Of a stretch of DNA of 17,156 bases, positions 1-12,084 are shown piece by piece. Position numbers and translations under genes: made by a program. The notes beneath the pieces are model-generated. The model did not search any database. It was given only the letters and a program-made list of their open reading frames with translations, and was not told the DNA's origin. The stretch is from contig CANHON010000049.1 in assembly GCA_947462115.1 (NCBI GenBank), forward strand, positions 1 through 17,156, read 5' to 3'. Every line of letters starts with the position of its first letter. The stretch's first letter is position 1. Origin of the DNA: Deltaproteobacteria bacterium. GTDB lineage: Bacteria; Myxococcota_A; UBA796; UBA2385.

Positions 1-1689
1 CACGCCGGGGTAGCGCTCGGCGCGGGCGGTCGCGAGGTCCAGGGGCGCGCCGCTGGGCGGCCGCCACTTGCTGGTCAGGAAGGCGGTGTGGTGCAGCACT
101 TCGCCGCCGAAGCGCAGACAGGCGGCCGCGGCCAGCGCAGGGGCGCCTCCGGGACCTTCGACCAGCACGTCAATGTCACGAACGGGCCGCCCCAACAGCA
201 GATCGCGCACCGGCCCGCCGACCAAAAAGCAGCCGAGGCCGAGCTCGGCGGCCAGCGCGCCCAGCGCCTCGACCCGCGCGGCCTCCGGGCCGAGGGCGCG
301 GCGCAGCATGCCGAGGACGAGGGGGGCGGCGGGCGGGCGCCGGTGGGGGGGCGCGCTGCGCTCGGCCTGCGCCAACAACAGCGTGGTGCGGGTGATCAAG
401 CCCAAGACGCGGTCCGGCGGCTCGCCGACCAAGACGACCCGCCCGCGGGCCCGGGCGAGCTCTAGGTTGGCTTGGTGTAGGGGCGTGCTTGGGGCGATCC
501 AAAGCAAGGCCTGGCTGGCCACCTCCCCGACCGGTCGGCCGCCGAGCCCATGGCGGGCCGCCGCCTCCAGCTCGCCGCGGCTGATCTGCGCGGTCCAACG
601 GTCGCCCTCTTGCACAGGTAGGGCGTTGATCCGGGCGCGATGCACCCGGTCGAGCACCTGGTCGATCGGCTCGTCGGCGGCGCAGCGGACGAAGTCGCGG
701 ACCATGCGGTCCTCCACCGGGGTGGTCTCGGCGACGCTGCGCCCCACGGCCGACAGCGCGCCCCGCAGGGCGCCCTGGAGCGCGATGGCCTCGCCGGCGC
801 TGGCCGTCGCGCTCGCCGCTGCCCGGTGGCCGCCTCCGCCGAGCTCGCGAAGAACAGCGCCCAGGTCAACGGTCCCGTCACCCCGGGCGACCACCATGGT
901 CTGACCACGGGCCCCGGCGATGGTGATCAAGGCCGGCCAGCCCTCCGCCTCGCGGGCCGCAGAGACGAGCTCGCCGAGCTGCCCCGCGTAGGCGTCGAGG
1001 TCGACCGCGCAGACGTAGACCGTCGTCTCCCCGCAGGGCTCCGGTTCGGCCGCGGCACGGATGCGCGCGATGAGATCGAGCTGCTGGGCGTTCATCCCGC
1101 GCGGTAGCAGCTCCGCCACGAGCGCGAGGGAGGCGCCCCAGCGGAGGCACAGGGCGGCGGCCGAATGGTCAGCCGCGGAGGTCGAGGGGAAGGAGAAATG
1201 CCCGGAGTCTTCGTGGATTCCGAGGAGGATCAGGCTGGCCTCTGCGGCGCTGGGCTGGAGCCCCTGGTCCTGGAGGGCGAGGGCCACGAGGCTGGAGGCG
1301 GCGGCCGCCGGTGGGCTCGGAACGCGCGGCAGGTCGTTCGGTTGAATGGGGTGGGTGTCGTAGGCCAAGGTCTGCGGGGCCGCGGACGCGAGGCCCGCCC
1401 AGGAGCCGAGGCGCTCCGACCGGGCGGTATCGACGACAATGACCCGCTCAACGCCGTTCGCGTCCGCTTCGCGGTGGGCGGCCGCCTCGTCGGCGAGGGC
1501 GGGGGCGGCCTCCCCGAGGCGGCGGAGCGCGAGGGCGGCCTTGGGCGCGAGGCCCTCGGGCGCGATGAGCAGCGGGGCGCGGCCGGCGGCTCGCTCGAGG
1601 GCAGCGGCGCCGACCATGGCCCCGAGCGCGTCGAGATCAGCGAGCCGGTGCCCAATGACGAGCACCAAGGCAGGCCGCGGCTCGGTCAA
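1..1689 (-). CDS. DHH/DHHA1-CBS-CBS-tRNA nucleotidyltransferase (poly(A) polymerase family) fusion, C-terminus beyond left edge
   Basis: The reading frame is open from the left edge to a TTG at 1687-1689 that overlaps the stop of the upstream gene as TTGA, giving 563 visible residues. Residues 11-175 are a DHH phosphoesterase domain (GHRLADLDALG at 13-23, VVDTA near 85-89, GIHEDSGHF at 157-165). DHHA1 follows, with GGGGHRAAAS at 284-293. Two CBS domains lie at about 328-440. A poly(A) polymerase/CCA-adding head domain starts near 485, with LVGGPVRDLLLG and catalytic carboxylates D505-I-D507. The same domain order is known from the A-adding or CCA-adding enzymes of Aquifex and deltaproteobacteria, which finish tRNA 3' ends; the fused DHH part is thought to have phosphoesterase activity. 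The DHH triad reads D111-T-H113, so one His is missing. No clear Shine-Dalgarno precedes the TTG, so the start is tentative and translational coupling to the upstream gene is inferred. The missing part should hold the rest of the head, neck and body domains. Confidence 0.85.
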   Translation of the reverse strand, partial: MTEPRPALVLVIGHRLADLDALGAMVGAAALERAAGRAPLLIAPEGLAPKAALALRRLGEAAPALADEAAAHREADANGVERVIVVDTARSERLGSWAGLASAAPQTLAYDTHPIQPNDLPRVPSPPAAAASSLVALALQDQGLQPSAAEASLILLGIHEDSGHFSFPSTSAADHSAAALCLRWGASLALVAELLPRGMNAQQLDLIARIRAAAEPEPCGETTVYVCAVDLDAYAGQLGELVSAAREAEGWPALITIAGARGQTMVVARGDGTVDLGAVLRELGGGGHRAAASATASAGEAIALQGALRGALSAVGRSVAETTPVEDRMVRDFVRCAADEPIDQVLDRVHRARINALPVQEGDRWTAQISRGELEAAARHGLGGRPVGEVASQALLWIAPSTPLHQANLELARARGRVVLVGEPPDRVLGLITRTTLLLAQAERSAPPHRRPPAAPLVLGMLRRALGPEAARVEALGALAAELGLGCFLVGGPVRDLLLGRPVRDIDVLVEGPGGAPALAAAACLRFGGEVLHHTAFLTSKWRPPSGAPLDLATARAERYPGV

Positions 1690-2909
1690 ACAATCGCCTG
1701 GAGCACCCGCAGCACCTCGGCGATGTCGGCCTCGGTGTGGGCGGCGTTGACTTGGAACCGAATCGTCTGGTCGCCCTGGGGCACGACGGGGTAGTTGAGT
1801 CCGACGACCAGGACGCCGTTCTCGAAGAAGCCCCGCACGATGTCCCGGGTCTTTTGGGTGTCGCGCACCATCAGCGGCACCACCGGGTGACGGCCGGGGA
1901 TGCTCTCCAGGCCCAGGGTCTGAAGGCCCGCCCGGAGCTGCCCCACGCGGGCGTGCAGGTGAGCGAGGCGCGCCTGCCCCTCCGCCGAAGCGGCGACGCG
2001 GACGGCCGTGAGCGCCGCAGCACAGTCGGGCACGCCCAGGGGGTTGGTGTAGATGGTGGTGTCGGCCTTCTGCCGGACCGCCTCTACTACCGCGTTGCTC
2101 GACGCGACGAAGCCGCCGTTGACGCCGAAGGCCTTGCCGAAGGTGCCCACGAAGATGTCGGCCTGGGCGCCGACGATCTCCTCGGTGCCCCGGCCGGTGG
2201 CCCCGAAGGCCCCAACGCCGTGACTGTCGTCCACCACGGTGATCAGGCCCTCGCGGAAGCGCTCGCGGTGCGGGGCGAGGACCGCGTTGATCTGGTCGAT
2301 GGGCGCGTGGTCCCCACGCATGGAGAACACACCGTCAAAGATGACGATGACGCGGTCCATGCCCTCGGGCACCGCCTCGATCGCCGCCTTGAGCTCCTCC
2401 ATGTTGTTGTGGCGGTACACGGCCCGCTGTGCGCTGGGGACGCCCGCGATGCGCATCGCCCGGATGATGCAGTTGTGGTTCAGCTCGTCGCCGATCCAGT
2501 AGGTTTGTTTGGTGTGGAGGGCCAAGGCCACACCCAAGTTGGTGGTGTAGGCCGAATTGAAGCTGCGCGCGGCGGGCCGGCCCACGAAGGCGGCGATCTC
2601 GCGCTCAAGCTCCACATGGGCCTCGAAGGTCCCGTCGATGAACCGCACGGCGCCGGGGCCGGCGCCGAAGCGGTGGGTGGCTTCGTCGGCCGCCGCGATG
2701 ACCGCCGGGTGCATCGACAACGACAGGTAGCTGTTGGCGTTCATGCGGAGGTAGGTCTGGTCACTCCCGCGCAGCCGGTAGCGGGGCCCCCGCTCGCCTT
2801 CTGCCGGGATCACCGCGTCGATCACGCGCTCTGGCGCCTTGGCGCGACCCTCGTCCGCGAGGCGCTGCAGCTCGGCGTCCAGCGCGCGGTTGAGCAAGTT
2901 CAACGACAT
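1686..2909 (-). CDS. PLP-dependent alpha-oxoamine synthase, 2-amino-3-ketobutyrate CoA ligase (Kbl)-like
   Basis: The product is 407 aa, normal for the class II alpha-oxoamine synthase family (Kbl, BioF, HemA, serine palmitoyltransferase), which condenses an amino acid with an acyl-CoA. The visible signature includes RFIDGT (89-94), LNHNCII (143-149), FDGVFSMRGD (191-200), DDSHGVG (227-233), the PLP-binding lysine K259 in GTFGKAFG, and a C-terminal YPVVPQG...IRFQVNAAHT block. DDSH and YPVVPxG resemble Kbl (glycine C-acetyltransferase) more than BioF or serine palmitoyltransferase, but substrate cannot be fixed from sequence. No threonine dehydrogenase (tdh), the usual Kbl partner, is visible. 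The start is the ATG at 2907-2909 because GGAG (2917-2920) sits 7 nt upstream; a GTG eight codons earlier lacks such a site. It lies 60 bp downstream of the TetR gene in the same direction and overlaps the next gene by 4 nt, so the three are probably co-transcribed. Confidence 0.85.
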   Translation of the reverse strand: MSLNLLNRALDAELQRLADEGRAKAPERVIDAVIPAEGERGPRYRLRGSDQTYLRMNANSYLSLSMHPAVIAAADEATHRFGAGPGAVRFIDGTFEAHVELEREIAAFVGRPAARSFNSAYTTNLGVALALHTKQTYWIGDELNHNCIIRAMRIAGVPSAQRAVYRHNNMEELKAAIEAVPEGMDRVIVIFDGVFSMRGDHAPIDQINAVLAPHRERFREGLITVVDDSHGVGAFGATGRGTEEIVGAQADIFVGTFGKAFGVNGGFVASSNAVVEAVRQKADTTIYTNPLGVPDCAAALTAVRVAASAEGQARLAHLHARVGQLRAGLQTLGLESIPGRHPVVPLMVRDTQKTRDIVRGFFENGVLVVGLNYPVVPQGDQTIRFQVNAAHTEADIAEVLRVLQAIV

Positions 2910-2916
2910 GATGGAG

Positions 2917-2920
2917 CTCC
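2917..2920 (-). promoter_or_regulatory. Ribosome binding site (GGAG) of the Kbl-like gene
   Basis: GGAG lies 7 nt before the ATG at 2909. It selects this start over the in-frame GTG at 2933. Confidence 0.6.
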
Positions 2921-2969
2921 AGGGCCTGACCACGGGGGGCCAGCCGATGCAGGTGGGGGGCGCGACCGG

Positions 2970-3590
2970 CTAGCCGCGCGGGACATGGCCTTCTGGCGGG
3001 CTCATCGCGATGGCCCCGCCGGTCAACACGGCGGTGATGACGTCCACGAGGCCCTCCACGTCGAGCGGCTCCTTGGCCAGGGCCGATTGAAACACCGGCT
3101 CCTTGACCATCCCGAGCACACAGCGCGCCAACAAGCCGGGGTGGAGATCGCGCACGATGCCGAAGTTCTGGCCCATGGCCAAGGCGCCTTCGATGCGCAG
3201 CAAGCCAAAGGAGTAGAACATCGCGAGGATCGCGTCGCCCTCCGGATCGATCCCGACGGCCTCGGCGAAGAGGATGCGGGCCACGTCCGGCGCACAGGCG
3301 GCGCGAACGACGTTGCCCACGTTGTTGTGCACTTGGGGCAAGATGTCCTGCTTCACGTCGATGGGTCGGGCCGCGGCCGCGACCTCCGCCATCAGCTCTT
3401 GCAGGACCTCTTGGAAGATCGCCCGCTTTGACTCGAAGTAGTTGTAGAAGGTCCCGCGGGCGACATTGGCGGCCTCGATGATGTGGCTGACGTTCGCCGC
3501 GTGGTATCCGCGCTCCGCGAAGACGTGGCGGGCGGCGGCGAGCAGCGAGCTGCGGCGGTCATCGGGGTTCATCGGGGCGCTGCGTGACAT
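2970..3590 (-). CDS. TetR/AcrR family transcriptional regulator
   Basis: The product is 206 aa, a typical TetR length. The N-terminal helix-turn-helix spans about residues 13-61 and ends in GTFYNYFESKRAIF (46-59), the family's recognition-helix hallmark. The rest is a mostly helical ligand-binding and dimerisation domain with no recognisable specificity motif. It is divergent from the large activase/dehydratase gene, and the gap between them holds an 18-bp inverted repeat at 3723-3740, so repression of that gene is the natural inference. Autoregulation is possible. TetR proteins next to acyl-CoA enzymes frequently bind acyl-CoA or fatty acids, but the effector here is unknown. Either ATG (3590 or the internal one at 3572) could be the start; neither has a good Shine-Dalgarno. 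Confidence 0.9.
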   Translation of the reverse strand: MSRSAPMNPDDRRSSLLAAARHVFAERGYHAANVSHIIEAANVARGTFYNYFESKRAIFQEVLQELMAEVAAAARPIDVKQDILPQVHNNVGNVVRAACAPDVARILFAEAVGIDPEGDAILAMFYSFGLLRIEGALAMGQNFGIVRDLHPGLLARCVLGMVKEPVFQSALAKEPLDVEGLVDVITAVLTGGAIAMSPPEGHVPRG

Positions 3591-3667
3591 GCGGCGCGCC
3601 TAACCGGCCCGACGCGGGGACGGCGCCCACGGGGTCGACCTGGCTGGGACGGCGCCGCGGATGCACC

Positions 3668-3681
3668 AATTCGCTCGAATT
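3668..3681. promoter_or_regulatory. 14-bp inverted repeat AATTCG-CT-CGAATT upstream of the -35 box
   Basis: This is a perfect 6-bp inverted repeat with a 2-bp spacer, ending 3 bp before the TTGACA box of the rightward promoter. It is AT-rich against a very GC-rich background. It could be a second regulator site or part of the leftward TetR promoter region. Its sequence differs from the 3723-3740 palindrome, so a different protein may bind it. The role is inferred only. Confidence 0.35.
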
Positions 3682-3684
3682 TGA

Positions 3685-3713
3685 TTGACAGGTCCGGCCG
3701 ATCGCCCTATGGT
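3685..3713 (+). promoter_or_regulatory. Sigma-70-type promoter of the activase/dehydratase operon
   Basis: A perfect -35 TTGACA (3685-3690) is followed after exactly 17 bp by TATGGT (3708-3713), matching four of six -10 bases. Transcription would begin around 3720, about 50 bp before the ATG at 3773. The 18-bp palindrome starts just after the predicted start point, a classic repressor position. Confidence 0.65.
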
Positions 3714-3722
3714 CGCGCCAGT

Positions 3723-3740
3723 AGACTGACGTGTCAGTCT
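3723..3740. promoter_or_regulatory. 18-bp palindromic operator, probable TetR-family binding site
   Basis: The site reads AGACTGAC-GT-GTCAGTCT: perfect 8-bp inverted arms around a 2-bp spacer, a size and shape typical of TetR-family operators. It sits immediately downstream of the predicted +1 of the rightward promoter and upstream of the ribosome binding site, and the divergent gene encodes a TetR protein. Binding by that protein is inferred from position. Confidence 0.65.
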
Positions 3741-3772
3741 CTCCTGTTCTGCGGCACCGCCGGAGTGAGCCC

Positions 3773-7381
<3,609 letters not shown>

Positions 7382-7442
7382 AGCCTGCTGAACCCCACCG
7401 CCTCCGAATCGCCAACCCCCGCCTGCACACCCGAGGGACGCC

Positions 7443-9059
<1,617 letters not shown>

Positions 9060-9068
9060 GGCTCAGCC

Positions 9069-9105
9069 GGGCGGCCGGGCGCGCGCGCAGGCGCTCGGAC
9101 CGCCC
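9069..9105. terminator. GC-rich hairpin between convergent operons, possible bidirectional terminator
   Basis: GGGCGGCCG (9069-9077) can pair with CGG-A-CCGCCC (9096-9105) with one bulged A, enclosing a GC-rich loop. It lies 10 bp past the stop of the COG3581 gene, in the 105-bp gap between convergent genes. No T-run follows, so intrinsic termination is uncertain. The rest of the gap shows nothing recognisable. Confidence 0.3.
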
Positions 9106-9164
9106 TCCTGCCGGCCATGGGGCGCGGGACAAAGTGTTCAGATCAACGGCTCCAAAGCATTGGT

Positions 9165-10286
9165 TTAGGGCCAGAGTCCCCGCTCATCGGCCAGCAGCCC
9201 TGCTTCCAGCTCCGCCAGCTTGGCGCGCAGCTCGGCCTGGGCCAGCGGCTCCACTCCGGTGACGACCGGCAGCGCGGCCCGCGCCTCGGCCAGCGCCTGC
9301 GCCTGTGCCCGGATCGCCCCCAGCGCTGCCTCCAGCCCGAGGGCCTGGGCGGCCTCGTCCGTGGCCACCTGGGCCGCGACGGCGGTGGCGGCGGCGCTCG
9401 CGACCGCCGCGAGGGCCCTCTGCTCCCGCGACTCTCCGATGCTCCCGTCGAGGAGGGGCAGCCGGACGGCGAGCGAGACCTGCGCCCCGGGGGTCGGGCC
9501 GCCCTCGACGCCGGCTTGCACGAAGTCGAGCCGCGGGAGCGTGCGGGCCCGGGCGATGCTGGCCTCGGCGGTGATCACCTGGGCCTCGGCGGCCGCGGCG
9601 CTCTGGTCGTCCGCCGGGGCGGCCCGGGGCGCTGGGGGTGGACCGTCGAGCTGGAGCGGGGTCGTGGCGCCCAGCCCCAGGGTCGCGCGCAGCGAGGCCT
9701 GTTCGGCGGCGAGGGTCGCTGCGGCGGTCCGGACGCGGCCCGCGGCCTCCACTGCCTTGATCTTCGCGGAGACGACGTCCAGCGCGGTGTCGACGCCGAG
9801 CTCGGCCCGGCGGCTGACCCCCGCCGCGACGGCCGCCCAGGCCTGCTCCGCCTCCTGTCGGCGGGCCAGCTCGGCCTCCAACAGCAGGATGGTCGCGAAG
9901 CTCCGCTCCACGCTCCACTCGATCTCGGCGGCGAGCGCCCGCTCGGTGGCCGTGGCCTCGGCCGCGACCGCCGACTCCAGCCCGCGCTCGGCCACGCCCA
10001 CCGCGAGGCCCTTCCAGCGGAGGCGGAGCGCGGCCTCGGCCCGCGGCGTGCCCGCTCCGTTGAGGTCCGACTCGCTCAGGCGCAGCTCCAGCCCGTCGGC
10101 CGTGGTGGCGCGCCCGATGGACAGGGCCGCGGCGCGCTCCCCCTCCGCGGCCACGAGGGCCGAGCGGCGCACGGCGGTCTCCTTGGCCTCCGCGAGGCTC
10201 AGCGCCGCCTCCGAAGCGGCCGCGCCGCCGTGGAGGGCGCTCCCCAGCAGCACACACAGGAGGAGCGAGGACCCGCGGGCCTTCAC
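9165..10286 (-). CDS. TolC-family outer-membrane efflux protein
   Basis: The product is 373 aa from a GTG that overlaps the stop of the HlyD-type gene as GTGA. A signal peptide is visible (SSLLLCVLLGSALHGGAAA, 6-24). Then comes LSLAEAKETAVRRSALVAA (29-47), the usual first helix of outer-membrane efflux (OEP) repeats, long Ala/Glu/Arg-rich helices, ELGVDTALDVVSAK (162-175, matching the common GVxTxLDVLxA motif) and the strand-rich PRLDFVQAGV...LPLLDGS block (251-282). The expected product is a trimeric outer-membrane channel with a periplasmic helical barrel. It is shorter than E. coli TolC (about 470 mature residues). It is the last gene of the VTC-DUF4956-HlyD-TolC operon. Translation should depend on coupling: only a weak AAGGG precedes the GTG. 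The open frame extends upstream to 10667 but there overlaps the HlyD coding sequence and is low-complexity Arg/Gly. Confidence 0.82.
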   Translation of the reverse strand: MKARGSSLLLCVLLGSALHGGAAASEAALSLAEAKETAVRRSALVAAEGERAAALSIGRATTADGLELRLSESDLNGAGTPRAEAALRLRWKGLAVGVAERGLESAVAAEATATERALAAEIEWSVERSFATILLLEAELARRQEAEQAWAAVAAGVSRRAELGVDTALDVVSAKIKAVEAAGRVRTAAATLAAEQASLRATLGLGATTPLQLDGPPPAPRAAPADDQSAAAAEAQVITAEASIARARTLPRLDFVQAGVEGGPTPGAQVSLAVRLPLLDGSIGESREQRALAAVASAAATAVAAQVATDEAAQALGLEAALGAIRAQAQALAEARAALPVVTGVEPLAQAELRAKLAELEAGLLADERGLWP

Positions 10287-11380
10287 CGTTCGCCCTTGGC
10301 TTGTGCGCCGCTCGACGCGTCCGGCTGCGCGGCAGCGGGGGGGCCGCTGGTGAGCTCGACCACAACCCGCTGCCCCGGCATCATGTCGGCGCCGGCGCTG
10401 AGCTCGACGTAGGCGGCGCGGCCGAAGCTCGGCCAGGGCGTCGGCAGGGCGCAGCGGCCGGCGCGGGCGGCCTGGGCCGGCGCGATGGACTCGACCGCCG
10501 AGCCGAGATCCACCACGGCGCCCGCCACCGCGGGGCCGCCAGTCCGGGGGTGGACCAGGACCTGATCGCCCTCGCTGACGTCGTCCTCCGCCTCGGACAA
10601 GCAGAGGATGACCCGCGAGCTGCGCGCGGCCACGACCCGCATCAGCGGCTCGCCCTCCTTCACCCACTGGCCCGGCGCGGCGAGGACGCCGGTCACGCGG
10701 CCGTCCACCGGCGACCGCAGCACCGCCGCGGCGAGCTGCTGGTCAATCAGCCCGAGCTGGGCGTCGAAGACCGCGAGCGTCGGGTCGACCTCGGGCGGGG
10801 CCTCGTCGGCGCCGGTGCCCGCGCTGAGCGCCCGTCGCTGGGCGTCCAGCCCGTTGATCTCCGCCTGAAGAACGCCGATCCGCAGGTCGAGCTCCTGGAG
10901 GGTGGTCGCGGGCTCCAGGCCCTCGGCCACGAGCTGGGCCAAGCTGGCCCGCTGCGCCAGTAGGGCGCGCCGCTCCGCCTGGGCCGCGCTGACCTGGCCT
11001 GCGACCACGGCGAGATCGACATCGGCGCGACGGGCGCGGTCCTCGGGTGCGCCGCGCTCGAAGCGCCCCTCGCCCTGCCACTGGCCGCGCTCGGCCACGA
11101 CGAGGCGGCGTTGGGCTTCGAGTTCAGCGGTGTCCATCCGCGCCAAGACATCGCCGGCGTGGACGCTCTGGCCGTCCATCACCCCGAGCTCCGCGATCAT
11201 CGCCCGCCGCGGCGCCGACAAGGTCACGCTGGGCGTATCGACATAGCCGCCAAGCCGAGCGCGCAGGCCGAAGCCGCCCTGCATGGCCGCACCGCCCAAG
11301 GCGGCGACGGTGAGGGCGAGCAAAAGGACCGCGCCGAGGGGGCCTTGGAGCCGATCGACGATGGGGAGGCCGTAGTTCAA
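10283..11380 (-). CDS. HlyD/RND-type periplasmic adaptor (membrane fusion protein)
   Basis: The product is 365 aa. One N-terminal membrane segment (about 13-34) is followed by the first half of a lipoyl/barrel-sandwich domain (about 54-83, with DGQSVHAGDVLARMD), a charged coiled-coil hairpin (about 84-220), the second lipoyl half (LRSPVDGRVTGVLAAPGQWV, 221-240) and a beta-barrel region with the C-terminal MMPGQRVVVEL. Such adaptors link an inner-membrane transporter to a TolC channel. The start is a TTG with GGAG (11389-11392) 8 nt upstream. It lies 23 nt after the DUF4956 gene and overlaps the TolC-type gene. No ABC, RND or MFS pump is present in the operon, so the inner-membrane partner is either encoded elsewhere or is the DUF4956 protein; the latter is speculative. 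Confidence 0.85.
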   Translation of the reverse strand: MNYGLPIVDRLQGPLGAVLLLALTVAALGGAAMQGGFGLRARLGGYVDTPSVTLSAPRRAMIAELGVMDGQSVHAGDVLARMDTAELEAQRRLVVAERGQWQGEGRFERGAPEDRARRADVDLAVVAGQVSAAQAERRALLAQRASLAQLVAEGLEPATTLQELDLRIGVLQAEINGLDAQRRALSAGTGADEAPPEVDPTLAVFDAQLGLIDQQLAAAVLRSPVDGRVTGVLAAPGQWVKEGEPLMRVVAARSSRVILCLSEAEDDVSEGDQVLVHPRTGGPAVAGAVVDLGSAVESIAPAQAARAGRCALPTPWPSFGRAAYVELSAGADMMPGQRVVVELTSGPPAAAQPDASSGAQAKGER

Positions 11381-11403
11381 TGCGAAGGCTCCATCGGGCT
11401 GGG

Positions 11404-12084
11404 TCAGAGCTCGAGGGTGGGATCTTGGACGTGGAGGCTCACGTCCGTCAAGCCGTCAACGGACTGGAGGGCAGAGACCAGAAGGGCCCGACCCACGCCA
11501 TCCTTGAGGTGGACTTGGTAGGCGTGCTCCATTCGTTTGCCCTGCTCGACCTCCCGCATGGTGATGAGCACGAAGCGGCGGGTGTGGGCCTGCAGGGCTT
11601 GGCCGACCGCGGCCGCGACCTCGGGGCTGGAGGGCGTGAAGAACCGCACCATGCCGTCCAGCTGGGTGCGGGCGCCGAAGCCGATGACATGAAGGCCCAC
11701 CGCCGCGAGCGCGAAGGCGACGGTCCCGCCGATGGCGACCACGGGGGCGCGCAGCCCGCAGACCAACCCAACGCCCAAGGCGGCGAACAAGAACACGACG
11801 TCTCGCGGATCACGGAGCGTGGTGCGGAAGCGGATGATCGACAAGCCCCCGGCGATGCCGATGCCGGCCGCGACGCTGTCCCCGAGGGCCAGCATCAGCA
11901 TGCAGGTGACCAAGGAGCCCAGCGCCATGCCCTGCACGTGGCCGCGCGCGTAGGACAGCCCGCGGAAGGTGTAGGTGTAGACGCCGGCGATGACCTGTGA
12001 CAGGGCAAAAGCCAGGGTGAAGGCGATGACGCACTCGCGCCAGCCCACAGGGCCGGAGCCGGCGCCGAACAGCAGGGCGTTCAT
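11404..12084 (-). CDS. DUF4956 domain membrane protein
   Basis: The product is 226 aa from an ATG that overlaps the stop of the VTC-domain gene as ATGA, preceded by GGAGG. Four or five hydrophobic segments are visible (about 17-38, 52-69, 70-85, 95-111 and 113-135), with the family signature LSIIRFRTTLRDPRDVVFLF at 81-100. A soluble, probably cytoplasmic, alpha/beta tail follows (about 150-226). DUF4956 proteins are commonly encoded next to VTC-type polyphosphate polymerase domain proteins in bacteria; their biochemical role is not established to my knowledge. By analogy with yeast VTC, where the catalytic domain feeds polyphosphate through membrane segments, it may anchor the polymerase or guide its product. 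That is inference. Confidence 0.85.
   Translation of the reverse strand: MNALLFGAGSGPVGWRECVIAFTLAFALSQVIAGVYTYTFRGLSYARGHVQGMALGSLVTCMLMLALGDSVAAGIGIAGGLSIIRFRTTLRDPRDVVFLFAALGVGLVCGLRAPVVAIGGTVAFALAAVGLHVIGFGARTQLDGMVRFFTPSSPEVAAAVGQALQAHTRRFVLITMREVEQGKRMEHAYQVHLKDGVGRALLVSALQSVDGLTDVSLHVQDPTLEL

Noticed and set aside
1737..3431. A 564-codon plus-strand frame opposite the Kbl-like and TetR genes
   Set aside because: Low-complexity Val/Gly/Asp/His composition typical of an antisense shadow; it spans two real genes and their gap.
3731..3772. Upstream GTG start for the activase fusion
   Set aside because: The GTG lies inside the 18-bp palindrome and has no ribosome site, while the ATG at 3773 has GGAG 7 nt upstream.
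10287..10667. N-terminal extension of the TolC-type protein
   Set aside because: It overlaps the HlyD coding sequence and is Arg/Gly low complexity; the signal peptide begins at the GTG at 10286.
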